DNA of 64,000 nucleotides from Saprospiraceae bacterium. Its GTDB lineage: Bacteria; Bacteroidota; Bacteroidia; Chitinophagales; Saprospiraceae. The translations under genes and the position numbers were made by a program. The notes beneath the pieces are model-generated. The model saw only the letters and a program-made list of their open reading frames with translations, did not search any database and was not told where the DNA came from. Positions 49,679 to 60,070 of the stretch are shown piece by piece (positions within the stretch are counted from its first letter, which is position 1; each line of letters begins with the position of its first letter). Location: positions 3,100,001 through 3,164,000 of the forward strand of contig JADJXD010000001.1 of NCBI GenBank assembly GCA_016715985.1, given 5' to 3'.

Positions 49679-52600
49679 ATGAACAATACACTAAATAAGC
49701 TAAACCCATACTCGCTGTGTTCCGGCTCAACGAGCATTTTCCCATTGTCTGCTCCGGCCTTTCTGAAAGGCATAGGGATGCTGCTGCTCTTGTTGGTGGC
49801 AGGGATCCCGAAAAGCCTTGCCCAGGATTTTCTTTGGGCAAAAAGCATGGGGGGCACATCGAGTGATATTGGCATTGGCATCGCCGTTGATGGCAGCGGC
49901 AACGTGTACACCGCGGGATCTTTCCAAGGCACCGCAGATTTTGATCCCGGTGCCGGAACGGCCAACTTGACAAGTGCTGGTTTTCAGGATATCTTTGTTT
50001 CGAAGCTGGACGCAAACGGCAATTTTCTCTGGGCAAAAAGCATGGGGGGCACATCGAGTGATATTGGCATTGGCATCGCCGTGGATGGCAGCGGCAACGT
50101 GTATACCACTGGATATTTCAACGGTACTATAGATTTCGATCCCGGCGCCGGAATGGTCAACTTGAGCAGTGCGGGAAATGGTGATATCTTTGTTTCGAAG
50201 CTGGATGCAAACGGCAATTTTCTCTGGGCAAAAAGCATGGGGGGCACTGGAGAAGATATTGGCCGTGGTATCGCCGTGGATGGCAGTGGCAACGTGTACA
50301 CCACGGGAAATTTCGCGGGCACCGTAGATTTTGATCCCGGCGCCGGAACGGCCAACTTGATAAGTGCGGGAAGTAGGGATATCTTTGTTTCGAAGCTGGA
50401 CGCAAACGGTAATTTTCTCTGGGCAAAAAGCATGGGGGGCACTGGAGATGATTATGCCATTGCCATTGCGATGGATGGCAGTGGCAACGTGTACACCACG
50501 GGAAATTTCGCGGGCACCGTAGATTTTGATCCCGGCGCCGGAACGGCCAACTTGATAAGTGCGGGAAGTAGGGATATCTTTGTTTCGAAGCTGGACGCAA
50601 ACGGTAATTTTCTCTGGGCAAAAAGCATGGGGGGCACCGCAGAAGATAATGGCAGTGGAATCGTCGTTGATGGCAGTGGCAACGTGTACACCATGGGAAA
50701 TTTCCAAGGCACCGCAGATTTTGATCCCGGTGCCGGAACGGCCAACTTGATAAGTGCGGGAAGTAGGGATATCTTTGTTTTGAAGCTGGACGCAAACGGC
50801 AATTTTCTCTGGGCAAAAAGCATGGGGGGCACTGACATTGATAATTGCTATGGTATCGCCTTGGATGGCAGCGGCAACGTGTACACCACGGGATATTTCC
50901 AAGGCACTGCTGATTTTGATCCCGGCGCCGGAACGGCCAACTTGACAAGTGCGGGAGGTGAGGATATCTTTGTTTCGAAGCTGGATGCAAACGGCAATTT
51001 TCTCTGGGCAAAAAGCATAGGGGGCACTGCCACTGATATTGGCGTTAGCATCGCCGTGGATGGCAGCGGCAATGTGCACACCACGGGATATTTCGGGGGC
51101 ACCGTAGATTTTGATCCGGGCGCCGGAACGGCCAACTTGACAAGTGCGGGAGGTGAGGATATCTTTGTTTCGAAGCTGGGCCCGGCCTGCCCAGCAGGCA
51201 ACGTCTTATACGTCAATGCGATTGCCGCTGGTGCTAACAACGGGACTTCCTGGGCCAACGCCTACAACGACCTACAGGATGCACTCAGCAGCACCTGCCC
51301 CGGCATCACCCAAATCTGGGTGGCCGCAGGAACCTATAAACCTACCTCCGGCACCGACCGGAATATTTCCTTCGTGATGAAAAACGGCGTGGCTATTTAC
51401 GGCGGATTCATAGGCAATGAGACTCTGCTGAGCGAACGCAACTGGGGCGCAAACGTGACCATGCTAAGTGGTGAAATTGGAAGCGCCGGCAACAGTGACA
51501 ACAGCTATCACGTCATTTTCAACAATAATAACGGGCTGAACAGTACAGCCGTGCTGGATGGATTTACCATTACAGGAGGGAATGCAACTTTGGCGAATGG
51601 CGCCGGTGCCGGGATGTTTAACAACTCCTCCTCGCCAAACGTTTCCAATTGTATTTTCTCAAGCAATTCAACTACCTTTGGCGGAGCAGGGATGTACAAT
51701 ACGAACATCTCCTCTCCAAATCTGTCCAACTGTATCTTCTCCGGCAATTCGTCCTCCTTTGGCGGAGGGATGTTTAATGGTCAATCCTCCTCCCCAATCG
51801 TTATCAACTGCAGTTTCTCCGGCAATGCTGGTCTCGCCGGTGGCGGAATTTACAACGAATCTTCTTCCTCCCCAACCGTGACCAATTGTAGTTTTTCCGG
51901 AAATACGGTAACTTTTGGTGGTGGTGGGATTTACAACGAAAACTCTTACCCAATCGTCACCAACTGCAGTTTCGCCGGAAACGCGGCAATCCAAAATGGC
52001 GGCGGGATGTACAACGATTCGAATGGATCCGGGCTCAGTGTGACCAACTGTGTCTTCTCTGGCAATTCGGCGACCAATGGCGGTGGGATGTACAACCGCT
52101 ACTCCTCCCCCACGGTAACGAACTGCATCATCTGGAATAATACAGCTGGTGGGAGTACGACTTCTGCTTCAGCTTCGGTGTTCAATAATAGTTCGACACC
52201 TCAGTTCAGCTACAGCCTTATCGCCAATTCTGGGGGTAGTGGAAGTTGGGTAAGTGCTTTTGGGTCAAATGGAGGAAATAATATCGCTACCGACCCACTT
52301 TTTGTCGCTCCATTGGCGCCCGGGCTCAATACTGGTGGAGATTATCGCCTTCAACCCTGCTCCCCAGCCATCAATGTTGGCAATGATGCCGCGGTACCTC
52401 TCGGTATTACTACTGATCTGGATGGAAATCCGCGCTTTTATAACAACGGTATTGTGGATATGGGGGCATATGAGTTCCAGGGAGATCCTATTGTTAATTC
52501 TATCACTGCACCCACTGTCACCCAACCCACCTGCGCCACCCCCACAGGTACCATCGTGGTGAATGCATCAGGCAGCGGTACCTTAGAATACAGCATCAAC

Positions 52601-55600
52601 AACGGCAGCACCTGGCAAAGCAGCAATACATACAGCGGGCAAGCGCCTGGTAACTATAACATCAAAATACGCTTGCAAGCTCAACCGTCTTGTGAATCCA
52701 CCTACGGGAGCAACCCTGTGGTACTTGCTTCTCCTTTTACAGCCTCCACCACTAACGATACCTGGACGGGTTGCGTCTCCACAGATTGGGCCACGCCCGG
52801 CAACTGGGCGGATGGCAGCGCACCAACCGCCGCTGATAACGCGACGATACCTAATGTAACCAACGATCCTGTCATCAGTACCGCAGCAGTAGCTCGTTCT
52901 GTCAATGTCGCAGCCGGCGGCTCGCTCATGGTGACAGCAGCAGGTTCATTGACCATCAACTCGGATGCCAGCCCGCTCTTCACGAATAGCGGCACAGTCG
53001 TCAACGAAGGCACGGTTTCGCTTAATTCATCCATAGATGGTCAGTATCAGCGGCTGCTCAACCTCGCGACCGGGACATTTACCAATAAGAACGTTTTACA
53101 GATCGGCAATGCGAGTGGCACGAACTTATCCGGGCGTGGCATCTACAATCTGGGAGTTTTCGTCAATATGTCAGGTTCCATAGATATTTCGTTGACCCGC
53201 AAGGCCATTCAACTGAATAACGGAGCGACCTTCACGAACAACGCCAGCATCGTATTCAATACCGCTACCTCGGACTCATCTTCCATCGTTGTCAATACAG
53301 GTGCGATGTTCAACAATACACCCTGTTCCGCAACTTTACTGGCCACAGGGGGAGCATCCTCTTTATGGCAGTTTGACACTAGCACTAGCGGCACTTTCAA
53401 TAATGATGGCCTTATCACCGAAAATTCAAACAATTCCAGCAACATCACCAACAACACAGGTATCGTGCAAAACCTCGGCGGCGGCAGTTTCAATATCACC
53501 AACAATACAGGTATCTTGACGACAGATCCCGGTCCACAAAACGCCTGCTGCACGCCTCCCACCATATCTGCCCCTACTGTATCCCAACCCACTTGCGCCT
53601 TACCCACAGGTACCATCGTGGTGAATGCATCAGGCAGCGGTACCTTAGAATACAGCATCAACAACGGCAGCACCTGGCAAAGCAGCAATACATACGGCGG
53701 GCAAGCGCCTGGTAACTATAATATCAAAGTACGTTTGCAAGCGGACCCGACTTGCGAAACCACCTACGGGAGCAACCCTGTGGTATTGAACTCACCTTTT
53801 ACCGCTTCCACCACTACGGACACCTGGACGGGTTGCGTCTCCACCGACTGGGCCACGCCCGGCAACTGGGCGGATGGCAGCGTACCAACGGCCGCTGATA
53901 ACGCAACGATACCTAACGTAACCAACGACCCTGTCATCAGTACCGCAGCAGTGGCTCGTTCTGTCAATGTCGAAGCCGGCGGCTCGCTCATGGTGACAGC
54001 AGCAGGTTCATTGACCATCAACTCGGATGCCAGCCCGCTCTTCACCAACAGTGGAACGGTCGTCAACGAAGGCACGGTTTCGCTTAATTCCTCCACAAAT
54101 TGGCTGTATCACCGACTACTCAACCTCGCGACCGGTACTTTTACCAATAAGAACGTTTTACAAATCGGCAATTCGAGTGGCACGAATTATTCCGGTCGTG
54201 GTATATACAATCTGGGGGTTTTCGTCAATATGGCAGGCTCCATAGATATTTCGTTGACCCGCCGGGCGATTTATCTGACAGACGGAGCGACCTTCACGAA
54301 TAATGCCAGCATCGTATTAAACACTGGTGGTGTAAACACTGACTCCTCTGCCATCGCTGTCTATACAGGTGCAATGTTCAACAATACACCTTGTTCTGCG
54401 ACTTTACTTGCCACAGCAGGACCATCCAGTTTAAGCCGGTTCCAGACTTCTGGCGGCACTTTCAATAACGACGGCCTCATCACCGAAAACTCGCTTTTTT
54501 TCAACAACATCACCAACAACACGGGCATCGTACAAAACCTCGGCGGTGGCAGTTTCGGTATTGTAAACAATACTGGTATCTTGACGACAGATCCCGGTCC
54601 ACAAAACGCCTGCTGCACGCCTCCCACCATCAACGCACCTACTGTCACGCAGCCTACCTGCGCCACCCACACGGGTATCATCGTAGTGAACGCCACCGGC
54701 AGCGGGGCGCTGGAATACAGCATCAACAACGGCAGCACCTGGCAAAGCAGTAATACTTACAGCGGACAACCCCCCGGTAACTATAACATCAAAGTACGCT
54801 TGCAGGCCAGCCCAAGTTGTGAATCCACCTACGGGAGCAACCCTGTGGTACTTGCTTCTCCTTTTACCGCCTCCACCACTTCCGACACCTGGACGGGCTG
54901 TGTCTCCACCAACTGGGCCACGCCCGGCAACTGGGCGGATGGCAGCGTACCTACCTCTGTGGATGATGTGACGATTCCCAATGTGGCCAATGACCCCACC
55001 ATTGGAGGAAGCACGGCGGCGCTAGCCAGGTCGGTGCTGGTGCAGGCTGGGGCAGTATTGACCGTAGATGGGACAAGTAGTCTGACTATTAACGGCTCAT
55101 TTAATACAAATGGCGTTCTAAATGCGCTATTCTCTCAAGGAACCGTACAAAACAATGGACAAATTATCATCGGTAGTTCACCAAATATAGGCAACTATGG
55201 CATCTATAATCTGGGCATTTTTAATAACAACGGAACCATTTCGATTGATAATGTAGATCAGAGGGGCTTGTATTTATTTGGGGGGACATTTACAAATGCA
55301 GGGGATATATTTATCGGGAACATAGCCCTATCTGCCCAGGATTGCATCCAGAACAACGCTGGTGGCGCTTTAATCAATACTTCTACAGGTGAAATCACCC
55401 TCAATAGAGCCTGGGCTAATGGTATTTGGAATCTATCAGGTAATGTCCAAAATAGTGGAAAAATCACCATAGGTTCTATTGCCAATACCGGAACGGGTAT
55501 TCTAAGTTTAGTTCCATTCACGAACAATGCAGGGGCAGAAATCCATATTGACAGAGTGGGTAACGGCATAGTCAGTACAAACGCATTCACCAACGCCGGC

Positions 55601-58600
55601 TTGATTCGGATGGGAGAAAATGCGCCCTTGACGGGAAGTGGTATCGCTAACGTACAAGGAGCGAATGCAGTGTTCAACAACAATGCGGGCGGAGACATCA
55701 GCATCAAACAAACGGGGGTGAATGGCGTGCAAAATGACCTAAATTCCACCTTCAACAACAACGCCTGTGCTACACTCAGCATCTTTGACAACCTCAACAA
55801 CAGCGGTGCGTTCACCAACGAGGGCCTGTTTACGGTCAATACGATACAAACACATACCAATTCGGCCCTGACCAACAACGGCATCATCACCTACCCACAG
55901 GGCAACCCGATACCCAACATAACGAACAATGAGATCATCATAGCTCCTGCCACGACCAATATTTGCCATACCATTAACCCGACTTTTGACTTGGGCAGCC
56001 CGGTGGACTTTATTATTGAGGGTATCTTCACTGACGAGGCGGCTACAATGTCCGCAGGGACTTATGCGACGGCTACAAATACGTTTACACCCACATCCAT
56101 ATTAACAGAGGGAACTTATAACTTTTTTGTCAAAATACAAGACGGCAGCGGTGGATGCACCCGAATCGTACCGTGGACGCTGACGACAGAAAGCTGCTGC
56201 CCTGCAACCGGTACTATCTTATATGTCAATGCAGCTGCAACCGGTGCTGATAACGGCTCTTCCTGGACGGACGCCTTCACCGACCTGCAAAGCGCACTTG
56301 CCAGTACTTGCCCCGGAATTACTGAAATATGGGTGGCGGCGGGAACCTACAAGCCTACTTCCGGTAGTGACAGAAACATCTCATTCGTGATGAAAAACAA
56401 TCTGGCCATTTACGGAGGGTTTGATGGTACTGAGACAATGTTGAGTCAACGGGACATAACAGGAAATCAAACCATTTTAAGCGGAGATATCAATCAAAGC
56501 GGCGACTTGACTGGCAACTCCTACTCTGTGGTTTCTGGCTCAGGTACAGATGCATCAGCAGTGATTGACGGATTTATCATCACTATGGGGAATGCGGATT
56601 TTCCATCTGGCGATGATAACAACCAGAATCGGGCAGGAGGAGGCATGTTCAATAGCAATGGTTCTCCAACGGTATTGAACTGCACCTTTTCAGGTAATTA
56701 TGCGATTGCAAGAGGAGGGGGTATGTTTAATATACAATCATCTCCAACAGTGATGAATTGTATATTTTCGGACAATGAAGTAGGTGCCAGTGGTGCCGGG
56801 ATGCTCAACTGGCATTCATCTCCATCCATTACCAATTGCACTTTTATAAATAATTTTGCAGGTGTCAATGGTGGTGGAATGAATAATTTTGGTGGCTCTC
56901 CTGTTGTAACGAATTGTATCTTTTCAGGGAATTCAACAAATATTCATGGGGGAGGGATGTTCAGTTTTGGAGGCTCCATCGAAATAATTAACAGCACCTT
57001 TTCAGGTAATTTGGCATCTTCGACTGGTGGTGGAATGCTCAATTGGAATTTGGTATCAGGAAATGTAGTCAACTGCATACTGTGGGGTAATAGTAATGAA
57101 ATTGCCAATTTTTCAAGTTCACCCGTCATAACTTATTCTATTGTTCAGGGAGGGTATGCAGGTACAGGCAATTTAAATACAAATCCATTGTTTGTAAATC
57201 AACCACCAATTGGTCTAGGCGATTTAGGGGATTTACGTCTGCAAACCTGTTCACCAGCTATAGATGCGGGTGAAGATTCTGTCAATGCAACAACTACTGA
57301 TCTGGATGGAAATGCCAGAAAATTTGAAGCTATTACAGGTGGCCAGTCTATAGATATGGGGGCATATGAATATCAAAGTTTGGTGCCATTTACCACTTAT
57401 TACATTGATGCTGACGGCGATGGCTATGGTTTTGGTAGTGGAGAGTCTCTATGCGCAGATCCGGGAGTTGGTTATTCAACTATAACCGGCGATTGCAACG
57501 ACAACAATGACGACATCAACCCCGGCGTAGCAGAAATCTGTGACGGCATCGACAACAATTGTAACAATGTCATAGACGAAGGCGTCAAGACTACCTTCTA
57601 TCAGGATTTTGATGGTGACGGCTTTGGAAATCCTGCTGTCTTTGTCAATGAGTGTACACAACCTTTAGGTTATGTTATTAATAATACAGACTGCGATGAT
57701 ACCGATGATACCGTCTATCCGGGAGCTCCTGAAGTCTGTGATGAAAAAGATAACAACTGCAACGGACAGATCGACGAAGGAGTACAGAATACGTACTATG
57801 CGGATGCAGATAATGATGGATTTGGCGATCCGAATGTAACCATGCTGGCCTGTAGTGCACCAGCCGGTTATGTTTCGGACAATACGGATTGTGATGATAA
57901 TGATGATACTGTCTATCCCGGAGCACCGGATATCTGTGACGGTAAAGATAATAATTGTAATGGCGAAACAGATGAAAATAATGTCTGCTGTCCGACAGGG
58001 GGCATTCTGTATGTCAATGTGAATGCAACGGGCCTGAACAATGGCTCATCCTGGGATGATGCCTTTACAGGACTTCATAGTGCCTTAATCAGCACTTGTC
58101 CGGATATCACTCAGATCTGGGTGGCTGCAGGTACATACAAACCGACAGCATATCCGCAAAGTTGTACCAACTGCAATTCAACACGTGATTACGCATTTTT
58201 ACTCAGAGAGGGTATCAGTGTGTACGGTGGTTTTAATGGCACAGAGACATTGCTCGAAGAAAGAAATATTAATACCCATGTGACGATATTGAGTGGAGAT
58301 ATCGGTAATCAGAATGATGCATCGGATAATGTATATCACGTTGTGATAGCAGCATTTGCAAATACAACTTCAACGGCCGGAATAGATGGATTTACGATTC
58401 GGGATGGGAATGGTAATGGAGCAAATCAAAGAAACATCAATAATCAGGCAGTTTTCAGAAATGAGGGAGGAGCATTTTATGCAACAGGCGGTACAGTATC
58501 ATTTTTAAACAATACGGTCACTCAAAATAATGCTAATAACGGAGGGGGAATATTTATCCATAGTGGACAAAACAATATCTCTAATAACACAGTAGAATTA

Positions 58601-59788
58601 AATACTGCATCACAAGGAGCAGGATTATTTATCCATGGGGGAAATAACAAGCTGATCAATAACAAAGTAAGTACCAACGTCGCTTCTCTGGGTGGTGGGT
58701 ATTACCTGCGTACCGGAATTAATAACATTATCAATAATACCATAGCGGGTAACAGCGCAGGTTTTCAGGGAGGGGGAATCTATAGTTCCGGTGGTTATGA
58801 TACCCTGGTCAACAGTATTATCTGGGGTAATACCACGGGAATCCATGGAAATGTAGTCGTCTCTCATAGTATTGTACAACAGGGTTATTTACCATGTATC
58901 GAATGTCCGGGTACAGATGGAGACGGAAATATTAATCCGCAGTTTGTGAGCAATACGGACTTTCATCTGACAGACTGTTCTCCGGGAATAGATGCAGGAA
59001 AGGATAGTGCGAATAATTCATTGTTGGACAGAGATTATCTTCCACGAAAGGTAGATGCAATCGGCGGCGGAAAATGGATAGATCTGGGAGCTTATGAGAA
59101 TCAAAATATCATTTCAACGGGTACGAGATGGTATGTGAATGAATCAATCACATCTGCAGGTAACGGCTCCGGCTGGAGTTGTGCATTTAAAGATTTACAA
59201 ACGGCATTGGACATCGCAGATCAGGGGGATGAAGTGTGGGTAGCTCAGGGTACCTATAGACCGACAGCATATCCGGAAGGATGTTTTGGATGCGATACTG
59301 ACAGGGACTTTACGTTCAGATTGAAAGATGGCTTTAATATATACGGTGGATTTGATGGGACAGAGACGATGTTGTCAGAAAGAGATCCGGGAGCCAATGA
59401 AACCATACTGAGCGGTGATATCGGCGTTTTCGGTGATGACACAGATAATGTGTATCACGTCGTCCTTGCAGTATTTATCAATAGTTCACCGACGACATTA
59501 TTAGATGGATTTACGATTACGGGTGGCAATGCCAATGGCATCGGAAGTATCGCTATCAATGATCAGGTGATATCGAGAAGTCAGGGATCAGATATTTACA
59601 TGAACAAAGGCACGAACTCATTAAATAACAATAAAGTAATCAGTTCATCCTCTATCGAAGGTCGGGGAGTTTACGGGAATGGCGGTGTACATATCTTCAG
59701 AGACAACATCATCCCTGCCAACTCGAAAATAGAAGGTGGCGGTACGTATATTTTTGAAGGAAATAATGTGGTAATCGAAGGCAACTAA
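49679..59788 (+). CDS. Giant mosaic surface protein (SBBP propeller, beta-helices, MopE-type metal-binding repeats)
   Basis: The 3369-residue protein has a signal peptide ending SLAQ (about 49). Seven exact 65-residue SBBP-type repeats (50-504; FLWAKSMGGT...GSGNVY) follow. A right-handed beta-helix / choice-of-anchor-Q module begins at about 508 (LYVNAIAAGANNGTSWANAY), with three more at about 2180, 2777 and 3152. In between (944-2170) are about three copies of a 350-residue module (PTCATPTGTIVVNASGSGTL ... DTWTGCVSTDWATPGNWADG). Three MopE-type repeats (about 2570-2770; DADGDGYGFG, CDGIDNNCN) should bind calcium. The last beta-helix module stops early and no T9SS sorting domain follows, so either export uses another route or the 3' end is deleted. 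GC content is visibly high to about 57 kb, then falls. Confidence 0.85.
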   Translation: MNNTLNKLNPYSLCSGSTSIFPLSAPAFLKGIGMLLLLLVAGIPKSLAQDFLWAKSMGGTSSDIGIGIAVDGSGNVYTAGSFQGTADFDPGAGTANLTSAGFQDIFVSKLDANGNFLWAKSMGGTSSDIGIGIAVDGSGNVYTTGYFNGTIDFDPGAGMVNLSSAGNGDIFVSKLDANGNFLWAKSMGGTGEDIGRGIAVDGSGNVYTTGNFAGTVDFDPGAGTANLISAGSRDIFVSKLDANGNFLWAKSMGGTGDDYAIAIAMDGSGNVYTTGNFAGTVDFDPGAGTANLISAGSRDIFVSKLDANGNFLWAKSMGGTAEDNGSGIVVDGSGNVYTMGNFQGTADFDPGAGTANLISAGSRDIFVLKLDANGNFLWAKSMGGTDIDNCYGIALDGSGNVYTTGYFQGTADFDPGAGTANLTSAGGEDIFVSKLDANGNFLWAKSIGGTATDIGVSIAVDGSGNVHTTGYFGGTVDFDPGAGTANLTSAGGEDIFVSKLGPACPAGNVLYVNAIAAGANNGTSWANAYNDLQDALSSTCPGITQIWVAAGTYKPTSGTDRNISFVMKNGVAIYGGFIGNETLLSERNWGANVTMLSGEIGSAGNSDNSYHVIFNNNNGLNSTAVLDGFTITGGNATLANGAGAGMFNNSSSPNVSNCIFSSNSTTFGGAGMYNTNISSPNLSNCIFSGNSSSFGGGMFNGQSSSPIVINCSFSGNAGLAGGGIYNESSSSPTVTNCSFSGNTVTFGGGGIYNENSYPIVTNCSFAGNAAIQNGGGMYNDSNGSGLSVTNCVFSGNSATNGGGMYNRYSSPTVTNCIIWNNTAGGSTTSASASVFNNSSTPQFSYSLIANSGGSGSWVSAFGSNGGNNIATDPLFVAPLAPGLNTGGDYRLQPCSPAINVGNDAAVPLGITTDLDGNPRFYNNGIVDMGAYEFQGDPIVNSITAPTVTQPTCATPTGTIVVNASGSGTLEYSINNGSTWQSSNTYSGQAPGNYNIKIRLQAQPSCESTYGSNPVVLASPFTASTTNDTWTGCVSTDWATPGNWADGSAPTAADNATIPNVTNDPVISTAAVARSVNVAAGGSLMVTAAGSLTINSDASPLFTNSGTVVNEGTVSLNSSIDGQYQRLLNLATGTFTNKNVLQIGNASGTNLSGRGIYNLGVFVNMSGSIDISLTRKAIQLNNGATFTNNASIVFNTATSDSSSIVVNTGAMFNNTPCSATLLATGGASSLWQFDTSTSGTFNNDGLITENSNNSSNITNNTGIVQNLGGGSFNITNNTGILTTDPGPQNACCTPPTISAPTVSQPTCALPTGTIVVNASGSGTLEYSINNGSTWQSSNTYGGQAPGNYNIKVRLQADPTCETTYGSNPVVLNSPFTASTTTDTWTGCVSTDWATPGNWADGSVPTAADNATIPNVTNDPVISTAAVARSVNVEAGGSLMVTAAGSLTINSDASPLFTNSGTVVNEGTVSLNSSTNWLYHRLLNLATGTFTNKNVLQIGNSSGTNYSGRGIYNLGVFVNMAGSIDISLTRRAIYLTDGATFTNNASIVLNTGGVNTDSSAIAVYTGAMFNNTPCSATLLATAGPSSLSRFQTSGGTFNNDGLITENSLFFNNITNNTGIVQNLGGGSFGIVNNTGILTTDPGPQNACCTPPTINAPTVTQPTCATHTGIIVVNATGSGALEYSINNGSTWQSSNTYSGQPPGNYNIKVRLQASPSCESTYGSNPVVLASPFTASTTSDTWTGCVSTNWATPGNWADGSVPTSVDDVTIPNVANDPTIGGSTAALARSVLVQAGAVLTVDGTSSLTINGSFNTNGVLNALFSQGTVQNNGQIIIGSSPNIGNYGIYNLGIFNNNGTISIDNVDQRGLYLFGGTFTNAGDIFIGNIALSAQDCIQNNAGGALINTSTGEITLNRAWANGIWNLSGNVQNSGKITIGSIANTGTGILSLVPFTNNAGAEIHIDRVGNGIVSTNAFTNAGLIRMGENAPLTGSGIANVQGANAVFNNNAGGDISIKQTGVNGVQNDLNSTFNNNACATLSIFDNLNNSGAFTNEGLFTVNTIQTHTNSALTNNGIITYPQGNPIPNITNNEIIIAPATTNICHTINPTFDLGSPVDFIIEGIFTDEAATMSAGTYATATNTFTPTSILTEGTYNFFVKIQDGSGGCTRIVPWTLTTESCCPATGTILYVNAAATGADNGSSWTDAFTDLQSALASTCPGITEIWVAAGTYKPTSGSDRNISFVMKNNLAIYGGFDGTETMLSQRDITGNQTILSGDINQSGDLTGNSYSVVSGSGTDASAVIDGFIITMGNADFPSGDDNNQNRAGGGMFNSNGSPTVLNCTFSGNYAIARGGGMFNIQSSPTVMNCIFSDNEVGASGAGMLNWHSSPSITNCTFINNFAGVNGGGMNNFGGSPVVTNCIFSGNSTNIHGGGMFSFGGSIEIINSTFSGNLASSTGGGMLNWNLVSGNVVNCILWGNSNEIANFSSSPVITYSIVQGGYAGTGNLNTNPLFVNQPPIGLGDLGDLRLQTCSPAIDAGEDSVNATTTDLDGNARKFEAITGGQSIDMGAYEYQSLVPFTTYYIDADGDGYGFGSGESLCADPGVGYSTITGDCNDNNDDINPGVAEICDGIDNNCNNVIDEGVKTTFYQDFDGDGFGNPAVFVNECTQPLGYVINNTDCDDTDDTVYPGAPEVCDEKDNNCNGQIDEGVQNTYYADADNDGFGDPNVTMLACSAPAGYVSDNTDCDDNDDTVYPGAPDICDGKDNNCNGETDENNVCCPTGGILYVNVNATGLNNGSSWDDAFTGLHSALISTCPDITQIWVAAGTYKPTAYPQSCTNCNSTRDYAFLLREGISVYGGFNGTETLLEERNINTHVTILSGDIGNQNDASDNVYHVVIAAFANTTSTAGIDGFTIRDGNGNGANQRNINNQAVFRNEGGAFYATGGTVSFLNNTVTQNNANNGGGIFIHSGQNNISNNTVELNTASQGAGLFIHGGNNKLINNKVSTNVASLGGGYYLRTGINNIINNTIAGNSAGFQGGGIYSSGGYDTLVNSIIWGNTTGIHGNVVVSHSIVQQGYLPCIECPGTDGDGNINPQFVSNTDFHLTDCSPGIDAGKDSANNSLLDRDYLPRKVDAIGGGKWIDLGAYENQNIISTGTRWYVNESITSAGNGSGWSCAFKDLQTALDIADQGDEVWVAQGTYRPTAYPEGCFGCDTDRDFTFRLKDGFNIYGGFDGTETMLSERDPGANETILSGDIGVFGDDTDNVYHVVLAVFINSSPTTLLDGFTITGGNANGIGSIAINDQVISRSQGSDIYMNKGTNSLNNNKVISSSSIEGRGVYGNGGVHIFRDNIIPANSKIEGGGTYIFEGNNVVIEGN
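49826..51190 (+). repeat. Seven tandem 195-bp repeats (SBBP units)
   Basis: Units start at 49826, 50021, 50216, 50411, 50606, 50801 and 50996, each exactly 195 bp with no indels. Bases 50277-50442 equal 50472-50637 (166 bp), so units 3 and 4 were homogenised recently. Expect assembly and copy-number uncertainty here. Confidence 0.95.
52508..55020 (+). repeat. Tandem modules of about 1.06 kb within the giant gene
   Basis: Module starts at about 52508, 53579 and 54635 share long near-identical DNA (for example ATCAACAACGGCAGCACCTG and CACGCCCGGCAACTGGGCGG). The third copy diverges after about 55000 and becomes a different beta-helix segment. Confidence 0.85.
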
Positions 59789-59813
59789 AGACTTAGATTG
59801 AAATTTTGGGAAA

Positions 59814-59868
59814 CCTGGCAATCCGGATAAAACTCAAAAGAGTTTGGTGTGGATTGTCAGGATTTTTT
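59814..59868 (+). terminator. Rho-independent terminator after the giant gene
   Basis: CCTGGCAATCC (59814-59824) pairs with GGATTGTCAGG (59851-59861) with one G-T pair. An inner AAACTC/GAGTTT stem and a T6 tail follow. It starts 25 bases after the stop codon. Confidence 0.9.
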
Positions 59869-60070
59869 GTTTTAATCAGGAAAAAATCTATTCTTCGTTA
59901 GTTTCAACAGTTCAATTACCTGAGCCATTTTATCATATTTGGAAATGGTTTCACAAGTTTTGCTTTTTCAGGTGATGCACACATACCCATCCAATACATC
60001 AAGATTTAACAAATCGTCACCACACATGCTAATGAAAAATTTACCAATAAGTGTTACTAAATTTACTAGA
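59869..60070. other. Gene-free stretch between terminator and IS element
   Basis: A minus-strand frame around 59880-59975 (KYDKMAQVIELLKLTKNRFF) has no start codon of its own and is preceded by a stop, so it may be a gene remnant. Nothing else is visible. Confidence 0.4.

Noticed and set aside
49727..51079. 450-codon minus-strand frame and other long antisense frames in the giant gene
   Set aside because: They are shadows produced by the GC-rich 195-bp repeats; the plus strand gives the SBBP protein with a signal peptide.
49826..51190. Regular direct repeats that could suggest a CRISPR array
   Set aside because: The 195-bp units are coding throughout with in-frame protein repeats and no short-repeat/unique-spacer structure.
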